From: CAWINY01 sp963837635
GTDB lineage: Bacteria > Acidobacteriota > Terriglobia > Terriglobales > Acidobacteriaceae
Direction of reading: 5' to 3'
Assembly (NCBI GenBank): GCA_963837635.1
Contig: CAWINY010000007.1
Coordinates: 1,116,001 to 1,180,000 of the forward strand
Length of the DNA stretch: 64,000 nucleotides
Each line of letters opens with the position of its first letter. The stretch's first letter is position 1. The notes under the pieces are model-generated. The model was not told the DNA's origin, searched no databases, and was given only the letters and a program-made list of their open reading frames with translations. This document shows, one piece after another, positions 9,040 through 16,807 of the stretch. The position numbers were made by a program, and so were the translations under genes.

Positions 9040-9156
9040 CCAGCGGCTGCGATCATTCTGGGCCGCGACCTCCAGCCAATGGCTGATAGCTGCTATCTGG
9101 CACCTGTTGCCTGCTACCTGATACCTGGTACCCACTTGGAGTATCATCCACTTGTT

Positions 9157-9471
9157 ATGGCGAAGGCGAAGAACACGTCAGCCCTGTTTGAGCTCGCCTG
9201 TCCCTGTTGCAAGGCGAGCATCAAGGTCGATCCGGAATCGCGCGCGGTGGTGGCTTTCACACCCCCGGCTACGCCCAAGACGTTTAACGACTTCGAAGAA
9301 GCGGCCCGCGCCATGAAAGAGCAGGACTCGCGCAAGGAATCCCTCTTCCGCCAGTCGGTTGAGGCGCAAAAGCACCAGGCCGACCTGCTGGAAAAGAAGT
9401 TCCAGGAGGCGGTGCGGCGCGCCAAGGAGACGCCGGATACCCCGCGGATCCGCGATCTTGACCTGGACTAG
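9157..9471 (+). CDS. small conserved protein with CxCC zinc-ribbon half and coiled coil
   Basis: A 104-residue protein. The ATG at 9157 was preferred because the upstream part of the open frame runs through a dispersed repeat. The N-terminus has ELACPCCKASIKVDPES, half of a zinc-ribbon knuckle (CPCC) followed by a short beta hairpin. The rest (about residues 45-90) is strongly helical and charged (ARAMKEQDSRKESLF, EKKFQEAVRRAKE) and likely forms a coiled coil. I do not recognise a named family. Such a protein may bind one metal per dimer. No function is proposed. Confidence 0.7.
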   Translation: MAKAKNTSALFELACPCCKASIKVDPESRAVVAFTPPATPKTFNDFEEAARAMKEQDSRKESLFRQSVEAQKHQADLLEKKFQEAVRRAKETPDTPRIRDLDLD

Positions 9472-9657
9472 TCGGTAGCCGATAGTCGCTGGTTGTTGGC
9501 TGGCGCCGCCAAGCTTCATGCGATCGACGACGCTGTATTCTCAATGTGTTGCGCGCAGACCTGCAGGCTGCTGCGCAACTGCCAGCCTGCAACTCATCTC
9601 TAAGACGTGTAGATCGGCGTGCTTCCAGTAAGGGCTGATGGCACCCGAGGGAAGTTC

Positions 9658-10350
9658 ATGGATTCCAGCGGTCCCACGCCGTTCCACTATTCCGTTCCCC
9701 TTCTGCTTGGGCATCGTGGGGCTCGGCGCTACGCGGCGGAGAACACCATTCCAGCCTTTGAACTCGCGCTCGAACACGGCTGCGACGGCTTCGAATGCGA
9801 CGTGCGCGCCACGGCGGACGGACAGGCGGTGATCTGCCACGATCCCCTGCTGGCGGGCTGCACGATTGGGCAAACTTGCCACCACGGCCTGCTGCAAAGA
9901 GCGCCGAATCTCACGTCATTGGCCGAGGTACTAGAACGCTTCGCCGGGCGGTGCTACCTCTACCTCGAGATCAAGGTCGCCGGCCTGGAAGGTTGTGTGC
10001 TTAGGCTGCTGGAAGAGCATCCGCCGCAACGCGGATTCGTGGTGGCCTCGTTTCTGCCAGAGGTGATTGAAGCGTTCGCATCCCATGCCCGCGGTGCCGA
10101 CGCGCCCCTGGGTCTCATCTGCGATGAGCGTCGCGAACTGGTCCGCTGGCGGGATCTGCCGGTGCAGGTTGTCATGCCGAAGCACACGCTCATCACCCCC
10201 GGTCTGGTACAGAAACTCCACGCGAACGGAAAGCAGGTATTCGCCTGGACGGTCAATCACGAGCGCGAGATGCACGCCGCCGCCTCCGCAGGGGTGGACG
10301 GCCTGGTGTCGGACGATACCGCGCTGCTGCCGCGTCTGTTGCGGAAGTAA
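9658..10350 (+). CDS. glycerophosphodiester phosphodiesterase
   Basis: A 230-residue GDPD-family enzyme (TIM barrel) that hydrolyses glycerophosphodiesters to glycerol-3-phosphate and an alcohol. The family signature is complete: LLGHRGARRYAAENTIPAF (about 17-35), then GFECDVRATADGQAVICHD with the E-x-D metal ligands and the HD pair. YLYLEIKV and, at the C-terminus, VFAWTVNHEREMHAAASAGVDGLVSDD close the barrel. The ATG at 9658, preceded by GAGGGAAG, was preferred over an upstream GTG. No signal peptide is seen, so it is cytoplasmic. It has the small cytoplasmic UgpQ type of length. No transporter genes are adjacent. Confidence 0.92.
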   Translation: MDSSGPTPFHYSVPLLLGHRGARRYAAENTIPAFELALEHGCDGFECDVRATADGQAVICHDPLLAGCTIGQTCHHGLLQRAPNLTSLAEVLERFAGRCYLYLEIKVAGLEGCVLRLLEEHPPQRGFVVASFLPEVIEAFASHARGADAPLGLICDERRELVRWRDLPVQVVMPKHTLITPGLVQKLHANGKQVFAWTVNHEREMHAAASAGVDGLVSDDTALLPRLLRK

Positions 10351-10353
10351 GTC

Positions 10354-10460
10354 GTTCTCCGTTTTCCGTTCTTTGTATTCCGTTCTTTGTTTTTCGTGGG
10401 AGATTCGTTGGAGAAAAACGAAGGCGAAAAACGGAGGAGCGAGAACGGAGAACGGTTTGG
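10354..10460. repeat. inverted repeat, possible bidirectional terminator
   Basis: The segment ttctccgttttccgttcttt and, about 60 bases later, a matching inverse arm (aaaacggaggagcgagaacg) can pair. The rest of the gap 10461-10737 shows no gene. Confidence 0.45.
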
Positions 10461-10737
10461 CGCGTGGTAAGAAGTACCTACCCCCTCGCAATTCTGCACA
10501 CCTGCCATCTTAATCCCAACCTACTAAGCGCTAAGTAAAAGCTCGTAGGCTTGGCCTTGTAGTTCCTGCCATTTCAATATCCTGCAAATTCAACCCGCGG
10601 TGGGGAGCCGGTTGGCAAAAGACTTGCGTTCTCCATAAATAGAAGACGCGGCCACTGGGGCTCATTTCCAACCGGCGCTTCGCGATGGTTGGGATCACCC
10701 CTGGGCCGATGATGAGTTGAGGCGAATCCGTCGCCAT

Positions 10738-11169
10738 ATGAGTGATACCATGCAGATCATCAGAAAGGCGCCTGCCGTCTTATGTGTGGATGATGACCCT
10801 TCCCTCCTGAAGCTGTCGAAAATGGCGCTGGAACTGGCGGGATACCGGGTTCTGACCGCTGAAAATGGCGTCGATGCCCTGCGGAAATTTACTGGGAAAT
10901 CCCTGGATGCCGTGGTGCTCGACTACGAGATGCCGGGGATGAATGGGGCGGAGGTGGCGAGCGCGATGAAACGCCTCAATCCCAAGGTGCCCAAGATTTT
11001 GTTTTCCGGACTGCTGAGTGCCCCCGCCGAGGCCGCGCCGGTAATCGAGGGCTTCTGTTCTAAGACGAGGGGCATTCGCGGACTGATCTCGCTCATGATA
11101 ACCATAGTGCCGCCGAACGATGCAGCCACCTCGGTTCCCATCGCGAGTTTGGGAGTGGCAACCATCTGA
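10738..11169 (+). CDS. single-domain response regulator (CheY-like)
   Basis: A 143-residue receiver protein. From the ATG at 10738: acidic triad at D18-D20 (CVDDDPS), phosphoacceptor D62 in VVLDYEMPGMNG, Ser90 in ILFSG, and the conserved Lys near 109 (FCSK). The last 30 residues (ISLMITIVPPNDAATSVPIASL) are not receiver-like and form no known output domain. The usual alpha-5 face (PF..L...I..ll) is only partly readable. No histidine kinase is adjacent. It could modulate a partner by binding, as CheY does; the partner is unknown. The longer GTG/ATG start at 10717 is possible. Confidence 0.82.
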   Translation: MSDTMQIIRKAPAVLCVDDDPSLLKLSKMALELAGYRVLTAENGVDALRKFTGKSLDAVVLDYEMPGMNGAEVASAMKRLNPKVPKILFSGLLSAPAEAAPVIEGFCSKTRGIRGLISLMITIVPPNDAATSVPIASLGVATI

Positions 11170-11242
11170 TGTCATTTCAGACGAAGCGCCCGCGGTGGCT
11201 TGGAGCTGTTCCGAAGAAACTGCCGCTGCTTTGCTCTGATTA

Positions 11243-11336
11243 AACCTGCCACCGAGACACAGAGGACACAGAGGACACAGAGGACACTGTAAATCTCTTA
11301 CTTCCTCTGTGTCTCTGTGCCTCTATGGCAGGTTTT
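11243..11336. terminator. long inverted repeat acting as probable bidirectional terminator
   Basis: Arms aacctgccaccgagacacag (11243 on) and the inverse ending ctatggcaggttttt (to 11336) enclose short tandem copies of agaggacac. The hairpin is followed by a T run on the plus strand and lies between convergent genes. The family is a common interspersed repeat of this kind of genome. Confidence 0.55.
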
Positions 11337-11362
11337 TCTGATGTCGGAGTTGCGGAACGAGA

Positions 11363-12283
11363 TCAGGGCACGGCCGCATAAACGACCGAACTGGCTGCCG
11401 CTTGCGCCAGTATGGGCGCGCGCTGCAGCAATGACTTGGAAGTGCTGGGCGGGACGTACACGATGTCCTCGGCCTGCAGGGGAACATCCGGCGTCTTGCC
11501 CTGGAGCATGCGCTTGAGGTTCACCTTGGTTTCCTCGAAGCCGGATGTGGTTTTACGAATGATGTGGGTGTTGCTTGCGGCAGCGGTTCGATTGGGGCCG
11601 GCGGCGAGTGACACAGCTTGGAGCAAGCTGATCTCGCCGCTGGTCTGCATAACAAAGCCGCCAGGGCGCCCCACATCGCCGATTACGTAAACAATGCCCG
11701 CCTTGGGGACCACGATGGTATCGCCGGGCTGCAGCTCCGGGTTGCTGGCCAGCAGGTCGCTGGGTTCATTGGAGAGGCTAGCCGTGATGATCTCTGGACT
11801 CGAGCGACGCTTGATGGTGGCGTAGTGCGCCGTGTAAGGCGTCGTTCCACCGGCCATGGAGATGATGTCCAGCAGATTGTGCGCCCCGACAATCGGGTAA
11901 ACCCCGGGTTTCTTTACCTCCCCAGTCAGCGTTACTCCCTGGGTGCCGTACTCGCGGATCATGATCGAGACGTGCGGATCGACGAGAAATCCCCCTTGCC
12001 GTAATCGAGCCTCCAACAGGATTCGAGCCTCTCCGGGGGTCAAACCGGCAAGATGGATGGCGCCGAGGAGTGCGACGGCAGCATCCCCGTTATCCGACAC
12101 GCGGATTTGCTCCGCCAGTTCCGGCACATCGAAGACGGAAAAGTCGAGCAGGTCGCCGGGACCAATTCGGATTCTGGCAGGGTCTTGCGCCCACATGCTC
12201 CCGCCGAAACAGGCTACGGAAAAAGCGAGCGTGGCCAGAAAAAAGATGCGGCGGCGAGCCGCCACCCGGCTAGTTCGATTCAT
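11363..12283 (-). CDS. Wza-type polysaccharide export lipoprotein/secretin (Poly_export + SLBB)
   Basis: A 306-residue protein with a basic N-terminus and signal segment (FFLATLAFSVACFGGSMWAQ). The Poly_export domain (RIRIGPGDLLDFSVFDVPEL, about 37-115) is followed by SLBB domains (GVTLTGEVKKPGVYPIVGAHN and GIVYVIGDVGRPGGFVMQ). Wza proteins form the outer-membrane channel for exopolysaccharide. The start is placed at 12283 because the remnant end of the Wzc-like kinase gene, still visible at 12270-12323, stops inside this gene (14-base overlap), a classical coupled pair. The integrated element at 12325 now separates this gene from its operon, so its expression must come from a promoter within or beside the element. 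Confidence 0.9.
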   Translation of the reverse strand: MNRTSRVAARRRIFFLATLAFSVACFGGSMWAQDPARIRIGPGDLLDFSVFDVPELAEQIRVSDNGDAAVALLGAIHLAGLTPGEARILLEARLRQGGFLVDPHVSIMIREYGTQGVTLTGEVKKPGVYPIVGAHNLLDIISMAGGTTPYTAHYATIKRRSSPEIITASLSNEPSDLLASNPELQPGDTIVVPKAGIVYVIGDVGRPGGFVMQTSGEISLLQAVSLAAGPNRTAAASNTHIIRKTTSGFEETKVNLKRMLQGKTPDVPLQAEDIVYVPPSTSKSLLQRAPILAQAAASSVVYAAVP

Positions 12284-12305
12284 GGTAGTAATTCTGCCCA
12301 TATTT

Positions 12306-12324
12306 CGAAGAGTAATAGCCATAG
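12306..12324 (-). repeat. attL: left attachment site in kinase 3' end
   Basis: Plus-strand cgaagagtaatagccatag matches 29884-29902 (attR) at 16 of 19 positions, with a perfect 10-bp core atagccatag at 12315-12324. Read on the minus strand from 12323, the flank encodes YGYYSSKYGQNYYHESN followed by TAG at 12272-12270. This is a Tyr-rich Wzc tail that continues the reading frame of the kinase body on the other side of the element. Confidence 0.85.
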
Positions 12325-12382
12325 GCGTACATTTTTATGTAACCAATTGATTTCACATGGGGTTTTAGAAGCAGCAGATTAG

Positions 12383-12403
12383 TTGGCATACTTTTGGCAT
12401 ACT
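12383..12403 (+). repeat. arm-type integrase site, left
   Basis: Tandem TTGGCATA-ct-T and TTGGCATACT. The copy at 29790-29810 matches at 19 of 21 positions in the same orientation. It lies about 60 bases inside attL, just before the integrase gene. It probably binds the integrase N-terminal arm domain and may also autoregulate int. Confidence 0.7.
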
Positions 12404-12421
12404 CAAGCATCAATATGGGCT

Positions 12422-13804
12422 ATGGAAAACGAATCTCAACCGGGGCCTGAGAAATCAGACCCTTTTTCTGTGTCTGACGTTCACCGCACGGTGAAGGTGA
12501 TCGTTCGTCACTCCGCTGACTGTCCGAACAGCCTGAAGTGCAGGAAGTGCGGAGGTGGTGATTACCGGGCGTCGGAATGCCGCCACTGCTCCTGTCCAAA
12601 GTCACTGCTGGTGTATGAAGGGGATACCGGCAAGAATCGCCGGATATCAGCGAAGACGCGGAACTGGTCGGAAGCGGAACGTAGAGCTGAGGAATGGCGC
12701 AAGAGTTTCGATCCCGACCAGCGGGAGTTGAAATCGCTCCGCGCCGCGAAGGAACGCGAGTCCGTCCGAATCGAAGAAGCCATCGCGCTATACCTCGACG
12801 ATCTCAGAACCCGGCATGGCGACAACAGTACCTTGTGGAATGCGCGGTCACTGCTAGGACACATCAATCCTGAAACCAAAACCGTGACCCGCGCCGGTCA
12901 CTTTACACGTTGGTTGGACCGCTATAACCAGAATCAGCCTCTCAATAAGCGGCTGACGCACATTGCCGATTTGACCCCGGCTCACTTGACCATGTGGCGG
13001 TCATTGTGGCGGTTCGGCGACAAAACCGCCGCGCAACGCTGGGGAAGCGTCAAAGGTTTTCTGAATTTCTGTGAAGCCCATGACTGGCTTACCCGCAACC
13101 CGGCAGGCAAGCTAAAACCGTTAAAGATGCGAAAGGGTAACCGGACGGCTGTATTTTCGGATGAACAGTGCACCGCTATCCTTGATGCCGTGGCGTTGTA
13201 CGACCCGCCGAACGTCCCGGCAGCAACGCGCCGGTCATGGCAACAACGGCTGACTACTTTCATTGAGCTGCTTCGCTGGAGCGGCATGGACTTAGTGGAT
13301 GCTGTGCAGTATCGCCCCGATCTGGTGGCTGATGAAGTGTTGCGCTACAAGCGAAAAAAGACCGGCGAATTGGCTACTGTACCGCTACCTGCACATTTGA
13401 TTATATTACTGCGGGATGTTCCACTAGAGCGCGATAGCATCGGCCTGGAGATGCCTTTTCGTACCGGCGCAAGGCTTCAGTCTGATATTCACACATGGCG
13501 GCATCGGCTGGAAGTATTGTTCTCGTTGGCTGAGATCGTGGAGGTAACTACTGACGTAGGCATTCGCCTGCCTCATCCGAAAATGTTCCGCGACACGATG
13601 GCGGTTTGGGCTTTGCGTCACGGCGCGAAGTTGCTCACCGTTTCAAAGATGTTGGGTCACAGCAAGACAGCCACCACGGAAAAGAACTATCTGCCGTGGG
13701 TCAAGGAGTTGGAAGAATCCACAATTGCCGATGCCCGTAAGGCGCTGGCCCATGTCATACCGGCAACCAAGGGCAGAAAAGTAGTCAGCATTTATGGCGG
13801 GTGA
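12422..13804 (+). CDS. tyrosine-recombinase integrase of the element
   Basis: 460 residues from the ATG at 12422 (the frame is open upstream, but only a TTG is available). The N-terminus has a Cys cluster (CPNSLKCRKCGGGDYRASEC, then CSCPK), perhaps a zinc-binding arm domain. Next comes a core-binding SAM-like domain at about 115-215. In the catalytic domain the first Arg lies in ELLRWSGMDLVD (about 282), box II reads HPKMFRDTMAVWALRHG, then KMLGHSKTATTEKNY with the nucleophilic Tyr at about 422. It lies next to attL and points into the element. Its role is integration and excision at the kinase-tail site. Confidence 0.93.
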   Translation: MENESQPGPEKSDPFSVSDVHRTVKVIVRHSADCPNSLKCRKCGGGDYRASECRHCSCPKSLLVYEGDTGKNRRISAKTRNWSEAERRAEEWRKSFDPDQRELKSLRAAKERESVRIEEAIALYLDDLRTRHGDNSTLWNARSLLGHINPETKTVTRAGHFTRWLDRYNQNQPLNKRLTHIADLTPAHLTMWRSLWRFGDKTAAQRWGSVKGFLNFCEAHDWLTRNPAGKLKPLKMRKGNRTAVFSDEQCTAILDAVALYDPPNVPAATRRSWQQRLTTFIELLRWSGMDLVDAVQYRPDLVADEVLRYKRKKTGELATVPLPAHLIILLRDVPLERDSIGLEMPFRTGARLQSDIHTWRHRLEVLFSLAEIVEVTTDVGIRLPHPKMFRDTMAVWALRHGAKLLTVSKMLGHSKTATTEKNYLPWVKELEESTIADARKALAHVIPATKGRKVVSIYGG

Positions 13805-13825
13805 AAAACAGACGGAGGTTTTCAA

Positions 13826-14032
13826 ATGACACCACTAAAGCCGGGGATATATCTGTATCGTGTCTATTTCCGTTATGACGAGAAACCGAACGAGTTAACA
13901 AGCGAAGATGTACCGGCAAAGGATAGGAATGACGCTATACGTGTATTCGAGGATAAACACACTGGTGTAGAAGTGAGGGGCGTCAAACCCATGATGACTG
14001 ACGAAGAACCATGGGGAGAAACCGACGATTAG
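13826..14032 (+). CDS. small acidic hypothetical protein
   Basis: 68 residues behind a strong site (cggaggttttcaa ATG), 22 bases after the integrase stop, so probably co-transcribed. The sequence begins with a predicted beta hairpin (GIYLYRVYFRYDEK) and reads like a small ferredoxin-fold protein. It ends in an acidic tail (MTDEEPWGETDD). I recognise no family. A DNA-mimic or recombination directionality role is conceivable given its place but not supported. Confidence 0.7.
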   Translation: MTPLKPGIYLYRVYFRYDEKPNELTSEDVPAKDRNDAIRVFEDKHTGVEVRGVKPMMTDEEPWGETDD

Positions 14033-14378
14033 CCCTGTTTTTGGGTTTGAATTTGCACATCTAACCGCGACCACGGATACTGTGCCTGAACGCCGGGGCA
14101 AAGTCCTGAACATCGCAGGCTCCACCAGAATTGGTTGAATCTTTTGGTTCTGCTCTGCATCAAATCAAAGGAATACCATCCCGACTTTAGACGAAGTGGC
14201 GAACGTCATCGGAAACCATGAGTGTGGTCTTTCCGAGAGCATTCCGAAGTCGGCTCATTAACTTGGACTTATAGCAGATAGCCCCCAATCAGGCTTCCGA
14301 CCAGGAACTACCCTAAAACCTGCCCCCTGGTTCGCTAAAGACATTCTTCTACCGGGAGTGTCTTGAAACGAGCTTTGC
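14033..14378. other. intergenic stretch, probable control region
   Basis: 346 bases without a convincing open frame. It separates the integrase pair from the next gene block and is the natural place for a promoter of the rightward genes. No clear -35/-10 pair or operator could be singled out by eye. Confidence 0.4.
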
Positions 14379-14600
14379 GTGTCCGCACTCGAACGACATT
14401 ACAGCGTATCTGAAGTTGCCGAGCTATGGGGCCTTTCCGAAGAAACCATCCGCAACATCTTCCGTGACCGACTTGATGTCCTAAAGATCGGCTCTTCCTT
14501 CAAGCGCAAGAAGCGCGGGTACATCGTGCTGCGTATCCCTGAAAGCGTCCTCCAGAAAGTTCATGAAGAGATGCGCCAGCGCCGGAATGGTGCTGCATGA
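14379..14600 (+). CDS. HTH DNA-binding protein (excisionase-like)
   Basis: 73 residues from a GTG. The helix-turn-helix HYSVSEVAELWGLSEETIRNIF (about 7-28) is followed by a wing (FKRKKRGYIVLRIPES), the layout of MerR-like HTH_17 excisionases. The C-terminus is basic. It overlaps the start of the next gene by 4 bases (ATGA). In a mobile element such a protein is usually an excisionase or a regulator; the choice is open. Confidence 0.72.
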   Translation: MSALERHYSVSEVAELWGLSEETIRNIFRDRLDVLKIGSSFKRKKRGYIVLRIPESVLQKVHEEMRQRRNGAA

Positions 14601-15256
14601 AGGACAACCAGCGCAAAACCGCCCCTTGTATGAACTGCGGAGAGGAACGGGAGATCGCCGCCCACGGCCTGTGCTTTACCTGCTACCGGCGCGAAGAGAG
14701 GGCCGGGGACAACCCATGGGCCGCCGCCGATAAGCACAACCGGGGAGCACTAAAGACCCAGCGAAAACTTCGCAAAGTCGTGACCACCATTCTTAATGCA
14801 GTGGATGAGGGCGCGGAACTGCTCATGGATCAGGACGTAGCAGGTATCCGGTCTATTCTCCGTCCCTACTTTATGAGGATGGCTGAGGGCCTGCCTGAAG
14901 GGAAAAGCCGTGACGATGTGAACAGTGAACATGGTTCAGATGTTCACGTTCACACGAATGATGAGGGTCTGTCTGTGAACAGTGAACACGAACTTGAAGT
15001 TCACCGTTCACTTCAAAAGCTTGACCCTGTGAACAGTGAACAGATTTCTGGTGTTCACAGTTCACACCAGTACCGTTGGCTTCAGCCATACCCGGACTTG
15101 TACCAGAAGGTTATCGCTGGAGAGATGACTACCGCAGAAGCGAGACGGATCATCAATCACCCACAGCCACAGGCAGTGAACAGTGAACATGATTCTGGTA
15201 GTCCTGTTCACACGGATGACGATTTCTTCGGGGAGATGGCCCGAGATTCACTTTGA
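14597..15256 (+). CDS. zinc-finger protein with VNSEH repeats, overlapping the Mom-like gene
   Basis: 219 residues. A four-Cys zinc finger at about 11-30 (CMNCGEEREIAAHGLCFTC) leads into a basic helix (KHNRGALKTQRKLRK). The second half is built of four units of the form VNSEHxxxVH at about 108, 127, 145 and 194. The DNA of these units forms large inverted repeats (see 14918-15211). Between the third and fourth lies a helical RWLQPYPDLYQKVIAGEMTT segment typical of phage-type replication or regulatory proteins. The last 41 bases overlap the chosen start of the Mom-like gene. In phage Mu the zinc-finger protein Com is likewise encoded just upstream of, and overlapping, mom and activates its translation. 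A comparable role here is a hypothesis only. Confidence 0.75.
   Translation: MKDNQRKTAPCMNCGEEREIAAHGLCFTCYRREERAGDNPWAAADKHNRGALKTQRKLRKVVTTILNAVDEGAELLMDQDVAGIRSILRPYFMRMAEGLPEGKSRDDVNSEHGSDVHVHTNDEGLSVNSEHELEVHRSLQKLDPVNSEQISGVHSSHQYRWLQPYPDLYQKVIAGEMTTAEARRIINHPQPQAVNSEHDSGSPVHTDDDFFGEMARDSL
14918..15211. repeat. four hairpin units GTGAACaGTGAAC ... GTTCACnGTTCAC
   Basis: Units lie at 14918-14953, 14975-15011, 15029-15065 and 15176-15211. Each begins with GTGAACAGTGAAC. The first three have an 11-base spacer and then two GTTCAC copies (0 or 1 base apart), giving a near-perfect stem of 12-13 bp. The fourth has a 17-base spacer and one right-hand copy, and it ends just before the Mom-like start. 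They lie inside a coding frame, in phase with it, so both protein repeat and nucleic-acid structure are possible. Confidence 0.85.
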
Positions 15257-15851
15257 ATTTCACGAAGCGACCAGCAAAGAAGTACGTCGCCAAGTTGCGG
15301 CATTGCTGGTGATACATCACTATTTGCACCGCCGAGGGCCGATGTCGTGGGCGTTTGTGATTCGAGCGAAGGGTAAGATTGTGGGTGCTCTTACCATTGG
15401 CCGACCAGCGAATCCGTATGTTGCGCGACACGTTTTGAATATGTGGGATTGGGAGCAGGACGTTTACGAGCTGACCCGGTTATGGGTCGCAGATTATCTA
15501 CCTAGAAATACGGAGAGCGAGTTTATCGGCTGGTGCCTGCGAGAAATGAAGATGAAGAATCCCTGGTTGGTTCTCGTTAGTTATGCCGACCCCGCGCATG
15601 GTCATATCGGGATAGTCTACAAGGCAACCGGCTGGATCTATACCGGCATCAGCAAGCCACGATGCAAGGCTGGTGACCGGGTAGCACGGCGGAATGGTGG
15701 CCGGAGGTTCTGGAATACTGGCACCAACAAACACCGCTACGTGTGGCTCGCTAATCGCAATGACCGGCAGTTCCTTCGATGGGATGTTAGACCGTATCCC
15801 AAGAGAGAAGCAATGCATAACCGAGAGCATGTAGAAGTGGGGGGCGCATAG
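15216..15851 (+). CDS. Mom-like N-acyltransferase (putative DNA adenine hypermodification)
   Basis: 211 residues from the ATG at 15216; in-frame GTG 15183 and ATG 15189 are alternatives. It resembles the Mom/XF1762 family of GNAT-fold proteins. In phage Mu, Mom converts adenine to a methylcarbamoyl derivative that blocks restriction. Family-like segments are HHYLHRRGPMSWAFVIR (about 36-50), GALTIGRPANPYVARH, VYELTRLWVADYLPRNTES (about 83-101), LVLVSYADPAHGHIGIVYKA (about 118-137) and GWIYTGIS. The C-terminal 60 residues are basic and aromatic. Its overlap with an upstream zinc-finger gene parallels Mu com-mom. The family call is from memory of motifs; activity is inferred. Confidence 0.72.
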   Translation: MTISSGRWPEIHFEFHEATSKEVRRQVAALLVIHHYLHRRGPMSWAFVIRAKGKIVGALTIGRPANPYVARHVLNMWDWEQDVYELTRLWVADYLPRNTESEFIGWCLREMKMKNPWLVLVSYADPAHGHIGIVYKATGWIYTGISKPRCKAGDRVARRNGGRRFWNTGTNKHRYVWLANRNDRQFLRWDVRPYPKREAMHNREHVEVGGA

Positions 15852-16462
15852 TGGCTGCCGACATGTACCCCCGATGCATCTGCCCGAAGTGCGGGAAGAC
15901 CGTATATTACAAAGTGCAACGCACATTGCTTATTGAGTTCACACGCAACAAATGGCGCTCCGACGCTCTGCTGGAGCCTCATCAGCCTTGCGGCATGGGT
16001 GTGCTGATCGACCGCACACAGTACCCGCAAGCGTTCTCCGCGATCACCTGTGTCGATTGCGGCAAAGCAATATCAGGGAAACGACGCTGGCGGTGCGACG
16101 GTTGCCGCCGCGCTCGCAACCAGCGAACGGATGCGAAGTTCATCTTCGTCTGCAGCGGTTGTGGTGAACAATTCGCCTGGAACAAGCCGCCGTTAACGGG
16201 CGGTCGTTGCGGGGAATGCGGAAGTGCTGCTCCTGCAATTCTCGGCGAAGCGATTGAGAACAACCCAACCGCAAGTTACCGTCAACTACACACGCTTACT
16301 GAACTCGGCATTGGTGCCATCGCCAAGGTTGCCGCGAAGTGTGACTGGGTTAAAAAGAATGGCCGCTGGCAACGTATCCCTGAGCCTAAACCCAAAGTGG
16401 AGCCAAAAGTATTGGTATCCGTGAAACTGCCCAGTGGGGCAACCTACACCCGCATCGGTTAA
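15851..16462 (+). CDS. multi-zinc-ribbon hypothetical protein
   Basis: 203 residues, starting at a GTG that overlaps the previous stop by one base (ATAGTG), with an ATG 12 bases on as an alternative. Several Cys pairs follow each other: CICPKCGK, CVDCGKAISGKRRWRCDGC, CSGCGEQF and CGECGSAA. It is therefore a string of treble-clef or zinc-ribbon knuckles over about residues 8-130. The C-terminal third (NPTASYRQLHTLTELGIGAIAKVA) reads like a helix-turn-helix, so DNA or RNA binding is likely. It is translationally coupled with the Mom-like gene. No known family was recognised. Confidence 0.75.
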   Translation: MAADMYPRCICPKCGKTVYYKVQRTLLIEFTRNKWRSDALLEPHQPCGMGVLIDRTQYPQAFSAITCVDCGKAISGKRRWRCDGCRRARNQRTDAKFIFVCSGCGEQFAWNKPPLTGGRCGECGSAAPAILGEAIENNPTASYRQLHTLTELGIGAIAKVAAKCDWVKKNGRWQRIPEPKPKVEPKVLVSVKLPSGATYTRIG

Positions 16463-16567
16463 AATTAAATGTGCGGAACCTGCATAAAGCTAGGTGCGTT
16501 CACGTCTTCTACTATAGTGTAAGGGGAAGATGGAACCTTTCACCCACAATTCTAAGAAGGAGGTATA

Positions 16568-16735
16568 ATGCCGAAACTACACGACGACGAGGTATACAGC
16601 CAGTGCAATTTCAGTATCCCTATGAGCACCATCGAGCAATTGGATGCGAAGCTGCCCGCTGGCTTGAATCGCAGCTTGCTATTGCGACTGCTGGTTGCCG
16701 ATTGGCTCGCTGGCAAGATCAAGCTTAGCATCTAA
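16568..16735 (+). CDS. small ribbon-helix-helix-like protein
   Basis: 55 residues, preceded by an excellent site (aagaaggaggtata ATG). The sequence has a short strand (VYSQCNFSIPM) followed by STIEQLDAKL and LNRSLLLRLLVADWLAG, the strand-helix-helix pattern of Arc/MetJ-type dimeric repressors. It is too short for many gene callers. Likely a DNA-binding regulator of the element; the operator is unknown. Confidence 0.72.
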   Translation: MPKLHDDEVYSQCNFSIPMSTIEQLDAKLPAGLNRSLLLRLLVADWLAGKIKLSI

Positions 16736-16807
16736 CCACCCCCCGAAACACCCCCGAAAGCATTCCCTGGTTGTACATTCCCACCAGCATCATTTTAAGG
16801 ATTCCCA

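Noticed and set aside
14918..15211. Possible CRISPR array
   Set aside because: Units are inverted pairs inside a coding frame with 11-base loops, not direct repeats with 30-40 base unique spacers, and no cas genes are present.
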